A stretch of 64,000 nt of DNA from Corynebacterium flavescens (GCF_008693105.1 NZ_VXKK01000009.1:80966-144965); one strand, 5' to 3'. Numbered from the stretch's first letter, positions 1 through 8,420 are shown. Numbers and translations are program-made. Notes: generated by a model from the letters alone, not told the origin.

Positions 1-1198
1 GTTCATGGGCGGATTCCTGATCGCACTCGCGCTCCAGCGTTGGAATATCCACCGCCGCATGGCCTTGGCCGTGGTCAAGATCGTGGGAACCTCTCCCAAA
101 CGCCTAGTACTAGGCTTCATGCTGGCCACCGGCTTCTTGTCCATGTGGGTGTCCAACACCGCCACCGCCGTGGTCATGTTGCCCATCGGCGTCTCCGTCT
201 TGCACCTGACCGCAGAGACCGTCGGCGGTATGCGCAAGCAGGCGCGTTTTGCAAGCGCAATGATACTGGGAATTGCCTACGCCGCCTCCATCGGATCCCT
301 CGGCACCCTCATCGGTACCCCGCCCAATGCGCTGCTGGCCGGGTACATGAAGTCGGCGCACGACATCACCATCGGCTTTGGAAAATGGATGCTTGTGGGC
401 ATGCCTCTGGCCATCGTTTTCCTATTTTTGGCGTGGTCGGTGTTGATTACTATTTTCAAACCGGAGATAAAGGAGATTCCCGGCGGCAAGGAGCTTATCG
501 ACGGCGAGATTAAACAGCTAGGTCCGTGGACTCCTCCGCAGATCATCACTGGGCTCATCTTCCTCATCGCCGCGCTGTCCTGGGTATTCGTCCCCTTCAT
601 TGTGGGCGAGGACTCCTACTACGACGACGCCATCATCGGCATCATCGCGGGCCTGCTGCTGTTTATCCTGCCCGCTGAACCCAAGACCGGCGTGCGTTTG
701 CTCGATTGGAAGACTGCGAATGAAATGCCCTGGGACGTGCTCCTCCTCTTCGGCGGTGGCCTTTCCCTTTCTGCCATGTTCAGTGCCTCTGGCCTCTCCC
801 TCTGGATCGGTGAGATGGCCAAGGGCCTGGGTGGATTGCCCGTCTTCCTGCTCATCGCAGCCATTGCCTTGTTGGTCCTTCTCCTTACTGAGATCACCTC
901 CAATACCGCCACCGCGGCCACCTTCTTGCCGATTATGGGCGGCGTCGCAGTCGGAATCGGGCTGACCGCCAACGGCGAGGCAAACGTCCTATTGCTCACC
1001 ATTCCGGTCGCCCTAGCCGCAACCTGTGCTTTCATGCTGCCGGTGGCAACCCCGCCTAATGCCATCGCCTTCGGATCCGGTTACGTCAAGATTGGCGAGA
1101 TGATCAAGGGCGGCATTTGGCTCAACATCATAGGCTGCGTTCTCATCACGCTGACCACATATTTTATTGCCATACCAGTATTCGGGCTCGTGGGTTAA
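1..1198 (+). CDS. DASS/SLC13 family sodium-dicarboxylate transporter, 5' end outside window
   Basis: The reading frame is already open at base 1, so the gene starts upstream and only the last ~398 residues are seen. The protein is very hydrophobic. It carries the two SNTATA-type hairpin motifs of the divalent anion:sodium symporter family, one early (after MWV) and one in the second half (EITSNTATA), plus the paired GTPPNA and ATPPNA loops that bind sodium and the carboxylate substrate. These paired motifs reflect the inverted internal repeat of the family. The likely role is sodium-driven uptake of succinate, malate or fumarate across the plasma membrane, as for corynebacterial DccT/SdcS-type carriers; the exact substrate is inferred. 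The stop is TAA and a hairpin terminator follows within 60 bases. Confidence 0.88.
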   Translation, partial: FMGGFLIALALQRWNIHRRMALAVVKIVGTSPKRLVLGFMLATGFLSMWVSNTATAVVMLPIGVSVLHLTAETVGGMRKQARFASAMILGIAYAASIGSLGTLIGTPPNALLAGYMKSAHDITIGFGKWMLVGMPLAIVFLFLAWSVLITIFKPEIKEIPGGKELIDGEIKQLGPWTPPQIITGLIFLIAALSWVFVPFIVGEDSYYDDAIIGIIAGLLLFILPAEPKTGVRLLDWKTANEMPWDVLLLFGGGLSLSAMFSASGLSLWIGEMAKGLGGLPVFLLIAAIALLVLLLTEITSNTATAATFLPIMGGVAVGIGLTANGEANVLLLTIPVALAATCAFMLPVATPPNAIAFGSGYVKIGEMIKGGIWLNIIGCVLITLTTYFIAIPVFGLVG

Positions 1199-1211
1199 GC
1201 CCCCACATTCC

Positions 1212-1258
1212 AGCTACCCTCAGGAAAGGCGCAGTTTGCACCGCTTAGGGTAGCTTTT
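1212..1258 (+). terminator. Rho-independent terminator of the dicarboxylate transporter gene
   Basis: A perfect 9-bp inverted repeat (AGCTACCCT / AGGGTAGCT) is followed by TTTTGCTTG. The 26-nt loop is long, but the stem and T-run lie directly after the stop codon at 1198. Confidence 0.7.
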
Positions 1259-1336
1259 GCTTGTTAGGAAACCGTGCGCCTTTTCACCATAATTGGGGTA
1301 ATCAAAACTTCATTCTCTCTAAAAAGGAGGGTTGCC

Positions 1337-2041
1337 ATGTCGCACCCCAATGAGCCGCACGAAGGAACCGAAGGCTCGCGTTTGAACTCCCTGCGGGCGG
1401 CGGTCCTCGGCGCCAACGACGGCATCGTCAGTGTGTCCGCACTCATCCTCGGCGTCATCGGCTCCGGGGCGGGGTCTGCCGCCATCTTCACGGCCGGTTT
1501 AGCCTCCACCATCGCCGGTGCGGTTTCCATGTCCCTGGGTGAGTACGTCTCGGTTTCCGCTCAGCGCGACACCGAGCGCGCGCAGGTGGAACAAGAGCGC
1601 CGCGAACTGGCCGAGGACCCGGAGGGCGAGCACCTAGAGCTCGCCGGAATCCTCGAGGGCTATGGCGTGACTAAGGAAACAGCGCATACCGCCGCAACGG
1701 AAATAAGTGGCGGCAATACTCTCTCTGCGCATCTGCGCCTAGAACTCGGCCTCGACGGGGACGATCTCACCAGCCCCTGGCAGGCTGCCGGCTGGTCAGC
1801 GCTGTCCTTCCTTTCCGGTGCGTTGCTGCCCTTGCTCTCCGTTTTCGTTGCACCCCGCGGCAACGAGGCGCTGTTGGTAACGGCGGTTACTCTCGTGGCT
1901 TTGTCGATAACGGGCTTTATCTCCGCGAAGCTCTCCCGCACCTCACCAGTGGTCTCCGTGGCCCGCCTCGTTATCGGTGGCGCGCTCGGCCTCGCTGTCA
2001 CCTACGGAATCGGTTCTCTCTTTGGCATGTCAACCGGCTAA
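1337..2041 (+). CDS. VIT1/CCC1 family iron/manganese transporter
   Basis: The start is set at ATG 1337, 6 nt after a strong AAAAAGGAGG ribosome site; the open frame extends upstream but without support. The 234-residue protein opens with the family signature GANDGIVSVSALILGV, which carries the conserved Asp of the first helix of VIT1/CCC1 transporters. It has the G-A-V-S-M-S-x-G-E-Y-V-S motif at the end of helix 2, a charged cytoplasmic helical segment rich in Glu (about residues 75-130; the metal-binding domain in plant VIT1), and three C-terminal helices. The family moves Fe(II) or Mn(II) out of the cytoplasm by proton antiport. Bacterial members are presumed metal exporters; the metal here is not known. 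Confidence 0.87.
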   Translation: MSHPNEPHEGTEGSRLNSLRAAVLGANDGIVSVSALILGVIGSGAGSAAIFTAGLASTIAGAVSMSLGEYVSVSAQRDTERAQVEQERRELAEDPEGEHLELAGILEGYGVTKETAHTAATEISGGNTLSAHLRLELGLDGDDLTSPWQAAGWSALSFLSGALLPLLSVFVAPRGNEALLVTAVTLVALSITGFISAKLSRTSPVVSVARLVIGGALGLAVTYGIGSLFGMSTG

Positions 2042-2061
2042 ATGCCCGCTTACATGGCGAT

Positions 2062-2090
2062 TTGTGGCTATTGCTGCTCGACGCTATAGT
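2062..2090 (+). promoter_or_regulatory. Promoter of tRNA-Arg(ACG)
   Basis: TTGTGG and TATAGT are separated by 17 bases. Initiation would fall near 2097, about 30 nt before the tRNA. Confidence 0.55.
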
Positions 2091-2126
2091 TAAATCTCGT
2101 TGCACAGTACAGCTGCTCAACAAAAT

Positions 2127-2199
2127 GCGCCCGTAGCTCAACGGATAGAGCATCTGACTACGGATCAGAAGGTTGGGAGTTCGAATCTCTTCGGGCGCA
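2127..2199 (+). tRNA. tRNA-Arg (anticodon ACG)
   Basis: The 73-nt cloverleaf has a 7-bp acceptor stem (GCGCCCG / CGGGCGC) and the anticodon stem TCTGA / TCAGA around loop CTACGGA, giving ACG. The T-arm contains GTTCGAAT. Wobble A34 is the substrate of the TadA deaminase encoded at 7435, which converts it to inosine. CCA is not encoded. Confidence 0.97.
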
Positions 2200-2205
2200 C
2201 AGTTT

Positions 2206-2240
2206 ATCCCCGTTCTTGTTATTTCAAGGATGGGGATTTT
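2206..2240 (+). terminator. Terminator of tRNA-Arg
   Basis: The stem ATCCCC / GGGGAT continues into an inner TTCTTG / CAAGGA pairing around TTATTT. It is followed by a short T-run and begins 7 nt after the tRNA. Confidence 0.65.
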
Positions 2241-2273
2241 GCTATGTGCGGGCACTCCAGTTTCGGTGGTCTT

Positions 2274-2339
2274 GGCGTGTTCACTGCCCGCAGTGGCCAA
2301 AAACTTCAGAAACTGGCCACTATTTACCGTGAAAACGCC
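2274..2339 (+). repeat. Palindromic intergenic repeat, copy 1
   Basis: A roughly 66-bp imperfect palindrome has an outer stem GGCGTGTTCAC / GTGAAAACGCC and a perfect inner stem AGTGGCCA / TGGCCACT. A second copy with the same architecture lies at 47739-47803, and a shortened copy lies at 46632-46673. All share the string TATTTACCGTGAA or a close variant. This copy starts 75 nt downstream of a tRNA gene and occupies the otherwise empty 2241-2555 gap, in which no gene is visible. Confidence 0.65.
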
Positions 2340-2555
2340 GTGGCGCGCTCAAGCCTGGTGTGGCATCTATTTCGGGGGAGGGAAGTGTCCCTGGATCTGC
2401 CACTCTTGTCACACCAGTATTCACCCGTCACAGATTCCTTCTCTCGGCGGCCCAGAGGCCATATGTCCTGCTATGGTCAATTCGCAGCGCATACGTCCGT
2501 GCACCCTCCCTGCGGTGGTGAGGGGTTACTCATCTCTTCTCTGGATAGGAAATCT

Positions 2556-3083
2556 ATGTCTTTGACCGGCAACGCTATTGTCGCGACCGGCATCGCTGCG
2601 TCCCAGGCGTTCTCCTCTACTAGCTCCGCCGTCGATCTTTCCTCGGAGGTTGCAGGGCTATCGTCGGCTTCCGATCTTGTGGCGGCACACAACGCGGCTT
2701 TTGCGGGAGCGCCCATCGTTGTCCTCGGGGCACGTCTCAACCCTGATTGCGTACCGCCTGCAGTGCTTAACAAGCGGCTGGATCGTGCGGCAGCGTTCGT
2801 GCGCCTGCATCCTGCCAATCGCGTCGTCGTGACCGGCGGCAAGACGCAGGGCGGTTGCCCCACCGAGTCGCAGTCCATGGAGGCCATGCTGCGCGCACGC
2901 CTCGTGTTCAACCCCATCATTCGTGATGAGTGGTCGGGCAACACCGTCCAAAACGCCCAGGCCGTTGCTGGTTTGATCCCCGACAAGCAGGTCGTGTTGG
3001 TTACGAGCCAGGACCACTTGCCGCGCGCCATGGGCAACTTCGCCAGCGTGGGCATAGAAACCAAGGGCGTCGCCGCTTTCTAG
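2556..3083 (+). CDS. DUF218 / YdcF-ElyC family protein
   Basis: The start chosen is ATG 2556, preceded by GGATAGGA; the frame is open upstream through the tRNA, but that part is not coding. The 175-residue product has an N-terminal Ser/Ala-rich stretch and then the DUF218 pattern: IVVLGARL near residue 50, the RLDRAA helix, VVVTGGKT, the E-S-x-S-M-x-x-M-L segment, N-T-V-Q-N-A, and VLVTSQDHLPRA. In this family the conserved Asp/Thr/Gly positions form a Rossmann-like pocket. Relatives affect envelope carrier-lipid metabolism in enterobacteria (ElyC, SanA) or have unknown roles. There is no transmembrane anchor, unlike SanA/ElyC. Its biochemical activity is unknown. Confidence 0.75.
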   Translation: MSLTGNAIVATGIAASQAFSSTSSAVDLSSEVAGLSSASDLVAAHNAAFAGAPIVVLGARLNPDCVPPAVLNKRLDRAAAFVRLHPANRVVVTGGKTQGGCPTESQSMEAMLRARLVFNPIIRDEWSGNTVQNAQAVAGLIPDKQVVLVTSQDHLPRAMGNFASVGIETKGVAAF

Positions 3084-3147
3084 TAAATCTAGTGAGCTCA
3101 ACTTATCTTGAAAGCGGTTGGGTGGACAACACCCTAGAAGGATTCCG

Positions 3148-3690
3148 GTGAGAATTTCAGTATTTACCATTGTTGCTGGCCTCATTTGCTCATTTGCTCT
3201 CACAGCATGCAGTAGCGGAGACTCTGAAGATTCTGTATCTTCGCCGTCGAGCACCCCTGCCACTTCCAGCTCAAAGGCGGAGACGTCTACGACGAAGAGT
3301 GAGACCACTAGCTCTGAAGTAGCGTCTGACTCTGTGATCCCTAGTCACGCAGCTATAGAGCCTGCGCCGATCACCGAGGCGGCTGTGGAACAGCCTTATG
3401 TGTTGTATTGCCTCGAGGGCACTCCAGGCCCAGCCACGTGGTCTGACAATCAAATTAGATTCTCGCAAGAGTGTTTCGATAGTTTGACCGTGGGCCAAGG
3501 TGACTACCGGTGTCCGTACACGGATCATTATGTACACGACCCATCTGAATGTGAGAGCAACCGCTCGAGGCCAAGTGTGCAGGATTCTCCTGCGCCCCTA
3601 GGCGGAGATCCTTCTACCTGGTTTTATGACGGTCCGAGGAATGAAAATGGCGACCCTGTTGACCATCCGCAGTTGAACTGGCCGAGCTAG
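3148..3690 (+). CDS. Putative secreted lipoprotein
   Basis: The start is GTG 3148, 5 nt after AGAAGGA. The N-terminus is a short positive stretch and a hydrophobic core ending in the lipobox L-T-A-C, with the lipidated Cys at residue 21. A Ser/Thr/Glu-rich linker (about residues 22-65) is typical of actinobacterial lipoproteins and should hold a small Cys-containing domain away from the membrane. The domain (about 80-180) has paired cysteines (YCLEG, QECFD, RCPY, ECESN) and ends in Trp-Pro-Ser. I do not recognise the domain, and no function is proposed. The signal type is well supported. Confidence 0.72.
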   Translation: MRISVFTIVAGLICSFALTACSSGDSEDSVSSPSSTPATSSSKAETSTTKSETTSSEVASDSVIPSHAAIEPAPITEAAVEQPYVLYCLEGTPGPATWSDNQIRFSQECFDSLTVGQGDYRCPYTDHYVHDPSECESNRSRPSVQDSPAPLGGDPSTWFYDGPRNENGDPVDHPQLNWPS

Positions 3691-3918
3691 TTTTCAGCGC
3701 TAATAGTGCATTTTTCGGCCGGAATAGTGCTGTCCAGCTAAAGACAGTAACCCCGAAACCTGTTGAGTTGGACTAATTGGCGTAGAAGCATTCAAGCAAT
3801 GGGGGACTGCGACAAAAGGGTTCTCGATCCAGTAACGACAGAGGTAGTGGGAGTGCTAAAGAGCACTTAGGCGGCCCAATTATGGCTAAAAGGCACATTT
3901 GGGAGCACACTGTATGCC
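3691..3918 (+). promoter_or_regulatory. Untranslated leader upstream of kup
   Basis: This 228-nt gap holds no gene. It contains a short hairpin AGTGCT-AAAG-AGCACT (about 3852-3867) and a repeated AATAGTGC near 3701 and 3723. The final GGGAG at 3901 is the only ribosome site for kup and sits 13 nt from its ATG. A two-codon ATG-CCA-TGA at 3914 overlaps the kup start. No known riboswitch class was recognised. Confidence 0.35.
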
Positions 3919-5829
3919 ATGAAGATCTCAGTGTCTCCGCAGGTGGCTGCGAAGGGCGGATCGCCGCTACTGGCGCTCGGCGCTTTGGGCGTGGTGTTCG
4001 GTGATATCGGAACGAGCCCGCTCTACGCTCTCCACACTGCTTTCAGCATGGAGCACAACGCCGTTGAGGTAGATACCCATAACGTCTACGGCGTCATTTC
4101 AATGGTGCTGTGGACCATCACGGTTATCGTGACCGTCAAGTATGTCTTGCTGGTGACGCGGGCTGACAATGACGGCCAGGGCGGAATCCTAGCGCTGGTG
4201 GCGCTGTTGCGCAGGTACCTCAAGGGCAGGCATCGCCTCGGCATGCTGGTCACGGTGTGCGGAATGATAGGCGCCGCGTTGTTTATTGGGGATGCCGTCA
4301 TCACACCGGCGATTTCGGTTCTCAGCGCCGTGGAAGGCATGGCTGTGGTGTCACCCGGCCTTCACCACTATGTGGTGCCAGTAGCCATCGTGGTGTTGAG
4401 CGCGCTTTTTCTCATTCAGCCTTTTGGTACCGGAAAGGTAGGCCGGGCTTTCGGGCCGATTATGCTGGCGTGGTTTATCACCATGGCGGTGTTGGGCGTG
4501 CCGCAGATTGTTGCGCACCCGGCAATCCTGGCGAGCCTGTCCCCGCACTGGGCGTTGAGCCTGCTGCTGCGCGAGCCGTTAGAGGCCTTCATTCTCATGG
4601 GAGCCATTGTCTTGACTGTCACGGGTGCTGAGGCGCTCTACGCGGACTTGGGTCATTTCGGGGCCACGGCGATTCGCTCGGCATGGTTCTGGGTGGCTAT
4701 GCCCTCCCTCATGGTGGTGTACCTAGGGCAGGGGGCGCTGGTGATTTCGCACCCAGCGGCGGTGTCCAATCCGCTCTTTCACCTAGCTCCCCCGAGTCTG
4801 CAGATTCCGCTGGTCGTCTTCGCTACTGTCGCCACCATCATCGCCTCCCAAGCGGTTATCTCCGGGGCATTCGCCGTGATTCGCCAGGCAGTCCGGCTCA
4901 ACCTCTTGCCGCGAATGACGGTGCGCCACACCTCGACGAGTGAGGAGGGGCAGATTTATCTGCCGCTGGTTAATGCGCTCATTTACTGTGGCGTAGTTGC
5001 GTTGATCTTGATCTTCCGCTCCTCCGAGCGTCTCGCCGAGGCCTATGGCCTCGCGGTGACGGGCACGCTGGTGCTCGAGTCTTTGCTGTTTTTGCTCTTT
5101 GCCCACTTGGCATGGGGCTGGCGGTGGCGGGCTGTTGGCTGTTATGTCCTAGCTATAGGCAGCCTGGAGTTGTTGCTGCTGGCGGCGAATAGCACCAAGA
5201 TCTTTGTGGGCGGCTGGCTGCCCATTGGCATGGCTGGCCTTATCTTCTTGCTCATGGTTATCTGGCGTCGTGGCAGCAGGCGGCTGCTCAAGCGGCGCGG
5301 TGAACTAGAGGGAATGCTTCCGGAATTCATTGCTGCGCTGCCGGAGCGCAATATTCGCCGGATTGCGGGAACAGCGGTCTATACCCACCCCAATCCTGAG
5401 ACCACGCCGCTGGCGCTCGTGCGCTGCGTCGAGGACTTCCATGTACTCCACGAGCACGTGCTCATCGTGCGGCTGGTAGCCATGAACGTCCCGCACGTGC
5501 CACCCGTGGAGAGGATCTCCGTGGATAATCTCAGCTCCATCCGGGAGGGGATAGTGCACGTGACGGTGCGGGCGGGATTCGCTGACGATCAAGACATCCC
5601 GGCTAACCTGCGCTACGGGCTAAGCCAGCACCCAGAATTAGATGTGGACTTAGATTCGGCGTTGTACTTCCTCTCGGTGCTGACCCTGCGCCCAGCCGAG
5701 GTGCGGCACTGGAACCAGTGGCACCAGCGCCTGTTCTTGTCCATGGACCGGAACCAGGCCAAGCGCACCGAGGCTTTTCACCTGCCGCCGCGCCAGACCG
5801 TGGTGCTCGGCTCCGAGTTGCACCTCTAG
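3919..5829 (+). CDS. kup: KUP/HAK-type potassium uptake protein
   Basis: The 636-residue protein has the KUP signature near its N-terminus (GVVFGDIGTSPLYAL, about residues 25-39). About twelve transmembrane segments span residues 20-450, including GDAVITPAISVLSA and TGAEALYADLGHFG, both diagnostic of the family. A soluble C-terminal region (about 455-636) is shorter than a USP-like regulatory domain but matches the usual KUP tail. KUP proteins import potassium by proton symport at the plasma membrane. The gene stands alone, tail to tail with tyrA (29 nt apart). Start ATG 3919 is the first in-frame Met; its ribosome site is distant, so translation may be weak or controlled by the leader. Confidence 0.95.
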   Translation: MKISVSPQVAAKGGSPLLALGALGVVFGDIGTSPLYALHTAFSMEHNAVEVDTHNVYGVISMVLWTITVIVTVKYVLLVTRADNDGQGGILALVALLRRYLKGRHRLGMLVTVCGMIGAALFIGDAVITPAISVLSAVEGMAVVSPGLHHYVVPVAIVVLSALFLIQPFGTGKVGRAFGPIMLAWFITMAVLGVPQIVAHPAILASLSPHWALSLLLREPLEAFILMGAIVLTVTGAEALYADLGHFGATAIRSAWFWVAMPSLMVVYLGQGALVISHPAAVSNPLFHLAPPSLQIPLVVFATVATIIASQAVISGAFAVIRQAVRLNLLPRMTVRHTSTSEEGQIYLPLVNALIYCGVVALILIFRSSERLAEAYGLAVTGTLVLESLLFLLFAHLAWGWRWRAVGCYVLAIGSLELLLLAANSTKIFVGGWLPIGMAGLIFLLMVIWRRGSRRLLKRRGELEGMLPEFIAALPERNIRRIAGTAVYTHPNPETTPLALVRCVEDFHVLHEHVLIVRLVAMNVPHVPPVERISVDNLSSIREGIVHVTVRAGFADDQDIPANLRYGLSQHPELDVDLDSALYFLSVLTLRPAEVRHWNQWHQRLFLSMDRNQAKRTEAFHLPPRQTVVLGSELHL

Positions 5830-5858
5830 CACCGCGCTGAATGCACCCAGCCAAGAAA

Positions 5859-6887
5859 TCAGAAGATCTCTATGCGCCCACCCAAAGACTCCGACTGGCG
5901 CAGCTGGCCCACCCAGTGGGGCGCGCCGGGGTGGAGGCGCAGCACGGGGCGCGAGGAAATCTTGATGGGGGAGACAGATTCCTTGCGGGCGCCCGAGCGG
6001 GCGTCGATGCGGGTGCGGGCTCTATACCCGGCGTCGGCAAGCTCCTCGATGGAGGGCTGCGGCGCGGCGAGGGAATCGCGGGCATCCTGCAGTAGGTGCA
6101 GGGCCTCGTCGAGGGCATCCACCAGGGCGGGGGCGTTGGTCTCACACATCTGGCGCACCAGCGCCGGGGTGGTGCCGGCGACGCGGGTGCCGTCCTTGAA
6201 GGAGCCAGCGGCCAGGGATTGGGCGAGGATGCCGCCGTTATCGCCCACGATGGCCAGGACCTCAGCTAGGACATGAGGCAGGTGGGAAACGCGGGCGACG
6301 GCGGCATCGTGATTGGCCACGCGCACGGGGACGGCCTCCGCGTGGACCATTTGGGTCATGCGGACGACGTCGGCGAAAAGGTCCTCCCAGAACTTAGGCA
6401 CGCGTTCGCCACGGGCGTCGCACTCATCGGCGTAATCATAGGTAATGGCCCAGGCAGCGCCGGAGAATAGACCCTTTTGGGAATGCTCCCACCCTGACAG
6501 CGCGGTGCCGGCCATGGGATGGCCGCCCACGTAGCGGTCATTCATGTTGCGCTGCTGCACCTGCTCGCGCACGGCACTCTTGACGGAGACGACATCGGTG
6601 ATGCCGCAGGTGGGGGCGTGCTCCGCAATGGCGTCGAGGATAGAACCCACGGCATTCATGGGCACGGCGATGACGATGAGGGCACCATCGGCCTCGGCGC
6701 GGGCTAAAACCTCCGGCAGGTTGTCGGTGACATCGAAGCCCTGTTTGAGGGCGATTCGCGTCCGCGAGGTGGAATGATTATAGCCATATACAGGGTGTTT
6801 GCGGGCGACGAGATCGCGCAGCACGGAGCCGCCGATCAAGCCGAGGCCGATTATGCAAATGGGGCGTTGTACATCTGAAGGACTCAC
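5859..6887 (-). CDS. tyrA: Prephenate (arogenate) dehydrogenase TyrA
   Basis: The 342-residue protein has an N-terminal Rossmann fold with the dinucleotide motif I-G-L-G-L-I-G-G-S (about residues 13-21). The TyrA landmarks follow: VIAVPM, DVVSVKS, GGHPMAGTALSGWEHS (catalytic His region), and the all-helical dimerisation domain with VSHLPHVLAE and GSFKDGTRVAGT. There is no fused chorismate mutase or ACT domain. The enzyme oxidatively decarboxylates prephenate or arogenate in tyrosine biosynthesis; corynebacterial TyrA is reported to use arogenate with NADP, which the sequence alone does not prove. It is divergent from the TadA-partner gene across 39 bp, so both promoters must overlap there. 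Confidence 0.93.
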   Translation of the reverse strand: MSPSDVQRPICIIGLGLIGGSVLRDLVARKHPVYGYNHSTSRTRIALKQGFDVTDNLPEVLARAEADGALIVIAVPMNAVGSILDAIAEHAPTCGITDVVSVKSAVREQVQQRNMNDRYVGGHPMAGTALSGWEHSQKGLFSGAAWAITYDYADECDARGERVPKFWEDLFADVVRMTQMVHAEAVPVRVANHDAAVARVSHLPHVLAEVLAIVGDNGGILAQSLAAGSFKDGTRVAGTTPALVRQMCETNAPALVDALDEALHLLQDARDSLAAPQPSIEELADAGYRARTRIDARSGARKESVSPIKISSRPVLRLHPGAPHWVGQLRQSESLGGRIEIF

Positions 6888-6926
6888 GGTGACAATTCTC
6901 GCACAACCCGACTATTCTCACGAGGT

Positions 6927-7421
6927 ATGAGCGATGAGAATTTGTCCTTTGCGGTGACCGTAGCCCGCAATGAGGGGCAGTGGCTGGTGCGCAGCTTCAA
7001 TGATGACTTCAGCGACATCCATACCTCCATCAACGCGGTGCGCTCCCTGCGTTCGGCGGAGGCGGCCTTTGCCCTTCTGTGCGTCGAGGATGATTACTTT
7101 GTCGTCGTGCGCCCCGTGCCAGGCGGGGTGCGCATGGTGGTCTCTGATGCCACCTATGCCGTCGAGGATGACTTCGCCGCCGATTTCTTGGAGCTGCGTG
7201 ACATCGACGTCCCCGACATCGATCCGGATGACTTGGAGGATGCGGAAGCCTATGGCGATGGGGATTTCGATATCTTTGCCGATCTGGGGCTCAGCGAGGA
7301 TCAGTTGGGCTTCATCATCGATAACGAAGAAGATTGGCCCTCTGACATGCTGCTTCGCATCGCCGGTGACTTAGGCTTTGGGGATGAACTCGAGGAGATC
7401 ATTGCAGAGATCACTGCCTAG
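6927..7421 (+). CDS. TadA-associated protein (tRNA adenosine deaminase-associated family)
   Basis: The 164-residue acidic protein starts with MSDENLSFAVTVAR and contains EGQWLVRSF, a central beta-rich half and an Asp/Glu-rich segment around residue 95-110 (DIDPDDLEDAEAYGDGD). This matches the actinobacterial family always found beside tadA. It ends at 7421, 13 nt before the tadA start, so the two are one operon. Its molecular role is not established; association with the deaminase is inferred from conserved neighbourhood only. Confidence 0.85.
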   Translation: MSDENLSFAVTVARNEGQWLVRSFNDDFSDIHTSINAVRSLRSAEAAFALLCVEDDYFVVVRPVPGGVRMVVSDATYAVEDDFAADFLELRDIDVPDIDPDDLEDAEAYGDGDFDIFADLGLSEDQLGFIIDNEEDWPSDMLLRIAGDLGFGDELEEIIAEITA

Positions 7422-7434
7422 GGAGCAGGGCCTC

Positions 7435-7884
7435 GTGCGCGCTGAGGAGAGGATGCGCCGGGCACTGGAGGTCGCGCGCCGCACCCCGGCGGGGGACATT
7501 CCGGTGGGCGCAGTGCTTTTCGACGGCGCCGGTACCGAACTAGCCTGGGGCGTCAACCGCCGCGAGCAGCGCCAAGACCCGACGGCGCACGCGGAGGTGG
7601 AGGCTATCCGGGCGGGTGTGGCCAAGCACGGCGATGGTTGGCGGCTGAGCGGCTGTGAACTCGTGGTCACCTTGGAGCCCTGCGCGATGTGCGCTGGCGC
7701 GATTCAAGCCTCGCGCATCGAGTCAGTAGTTTTCGGCGCCTATGAGGAGAAAACCGGGGCCTGTGGCTCGCGCGTGGAGGTGCTGCGCGCGCCGGGGGCG
7801 CTGCATGTTCCGCAGGTGCGCGGCGGGGTGCTGAAGGAAGAGTGTGCGCGGCTATTGCAGGACTTTTTCGCGGGGCTGCGTTAG
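7435..7884 (+). CDS. tadA: tRNA-specific adenosine deaminase TadA
   Basis: The start is GTG 7435, 9 nt after GGAG at 7422; an upstream in-frame ATG at 7378 would overlap the preceding gene by 44 nt and has no ribosome site. The 149-residue enzyme has the zinc cytidine/deoxycytidylate-deaminase core: the H-A-E-V-E motif (zinc His and catalytic Glu) and P-C-A-M-C (two zinc Cys), with IPVGAVL before it. TadA converts A34 of tRNA-Arg(ACG) to inosine so that CGU, CGC and CGA are decoded. The only known essential substrate, tRNA-Arg(ACG), is encoded 5 kb upstream at 2127. Confidence 0.93.
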   Translation: MRAEERMRRALEVARRTPAGDIPVGAVLFDGAGTELAWGVNRREQRQDPTAHAEVEAIRAGVAKHGDGWRLSGCELVVTLEPCAMCAGAIQASRIESVVFGAYEEKTGACGSRVEVLRAPGALHVPQVRGGVLKEECARLLQDFFAGLR

Positions 7885-8000
7885 ACCCTTTTCTTCACTC
7901 TTTCCTAGACCATTTTCTGGATGGTGATTGAGAATGGTCCCTGCCAGCGTTGCATAAGACGCGTATCATGGGTGCTCACGCAACCTAAAGGAGGAAAATA

Positions 8001-8207
8001 ATGGGTGATTTTGAGAATAAGAAAGATGAGCTCGCCGGCAAGGCCAAAGAAGCAGTAGGTGATGCTACCAATAACGAGGAGCTGGAGAATGAGGGCAAGG
8101 CCGACCAGGTCACCTCAGACGCCAAGCAAAAGCTCTCCGATGCCGTAGATGGCATCAAAGACAAGGCCAATGAGGTTATTGGCAGCTTCAAGGATAAGGA
8201 AAAGTAG
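8001..8207 (+). CDS. CsbD family small stress protein
   Basis: The 68-residue, highly charged, Lys/Glu/Asp-rich protein shows the CsbD repeat pattern (DELAGKAKEAVGDATN, then D-A-K-Q-K-L-S-D). There is a strong AAAGGAGG ribosome site 7 nt before ATG. It has no hydrophobic segment and is probably a disordered or helical cytosolic protein. CsbD proteins are induced by general stress or phosphate starvation in several bacteria, and no mechanism is known. A TATCAT hexamer at 7964 could be the -10 element. The gene is monocistronic and ends at a symmetric hairpin. Confidence 0.88.
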   Translation: MGDFENKKDELAGKAKEAVGDATNNEELENEGKADQVTSDAKQKLSDAVDGIKDKANEVIGSFKDKEK

Positions 8208-8217
8208 GAGCTCCATT

Positions 8218-8253
8218 CCGCAGTAGTGCGGCGTTAATGTCGCACTACTGCGG
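8218..8253 (+). terminator. Hairpin after the CsbD gene
   Basis: A perfect 13-bp inverted repeat (CCGCAGTAGTGCG / CGCACTACTGCGG) with a 10-nt loop begins 10 nt after the stop. There is no T-run, so it may act as an RNA stabiliser or a weak terminator. Confidence 0.6.
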
Positions 8254-8291
8254 TGGCTTGCGGGGCGGCCTGCGCGCCGGGGCAGATGATT

Positions 8292-8319
8292 TTGTCCAGC
8301 GCGCGTGCTCACGTAACCT
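8292..8319 (+). promoter_or_regulatory. Promoter of tRNA-Ser(CGA)
   Basis: TTGTCC and TAACCT are separated by 16 bases and end 7 nt before the tRNA. Confidence 0.45.
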
Positions 8320-8326
8320 AGAGCGC

Positions 8327-8414
8327 GGTGGCGTGTCCGAGCGGCCGAAGGTGTTCGCCTCGAAAGCGAATGTTGGGTAACCCCCAACCGCGGGTTCAAA
8401 TCCCGCCGCCACCG
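8327..8414 (+). tRNA. tRNA-Ser (anticodon CGA)
   Basis: The 88-nt class II tRNA has acceptor GGTGGCG / CGCCACC and anticodon stem TTCGC / GCGAA around CTCGAAA, giving CGA. It has a long variable arm (TGTTGGGTAACCCCCAAC) and the serine-type discriminator G. CCA is encoded at 8415-8417. Confidence 0.97.
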
Positions 8415-8420
8415 CCACAA

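Noticed and set aside
2100..2555. N-terminal extension of the DUF218 gene
   Set aside because: The open frame crosses the tRNA and the palindromic repeat; homology-like sequence starts only after ATG 2556.
3691..3918. c-di-AMP (ydaO-type) riboswitch ahead of kup
   Set aside because: The conserved core segments of the class were not found, only a short hairpin and a repeated octamer.
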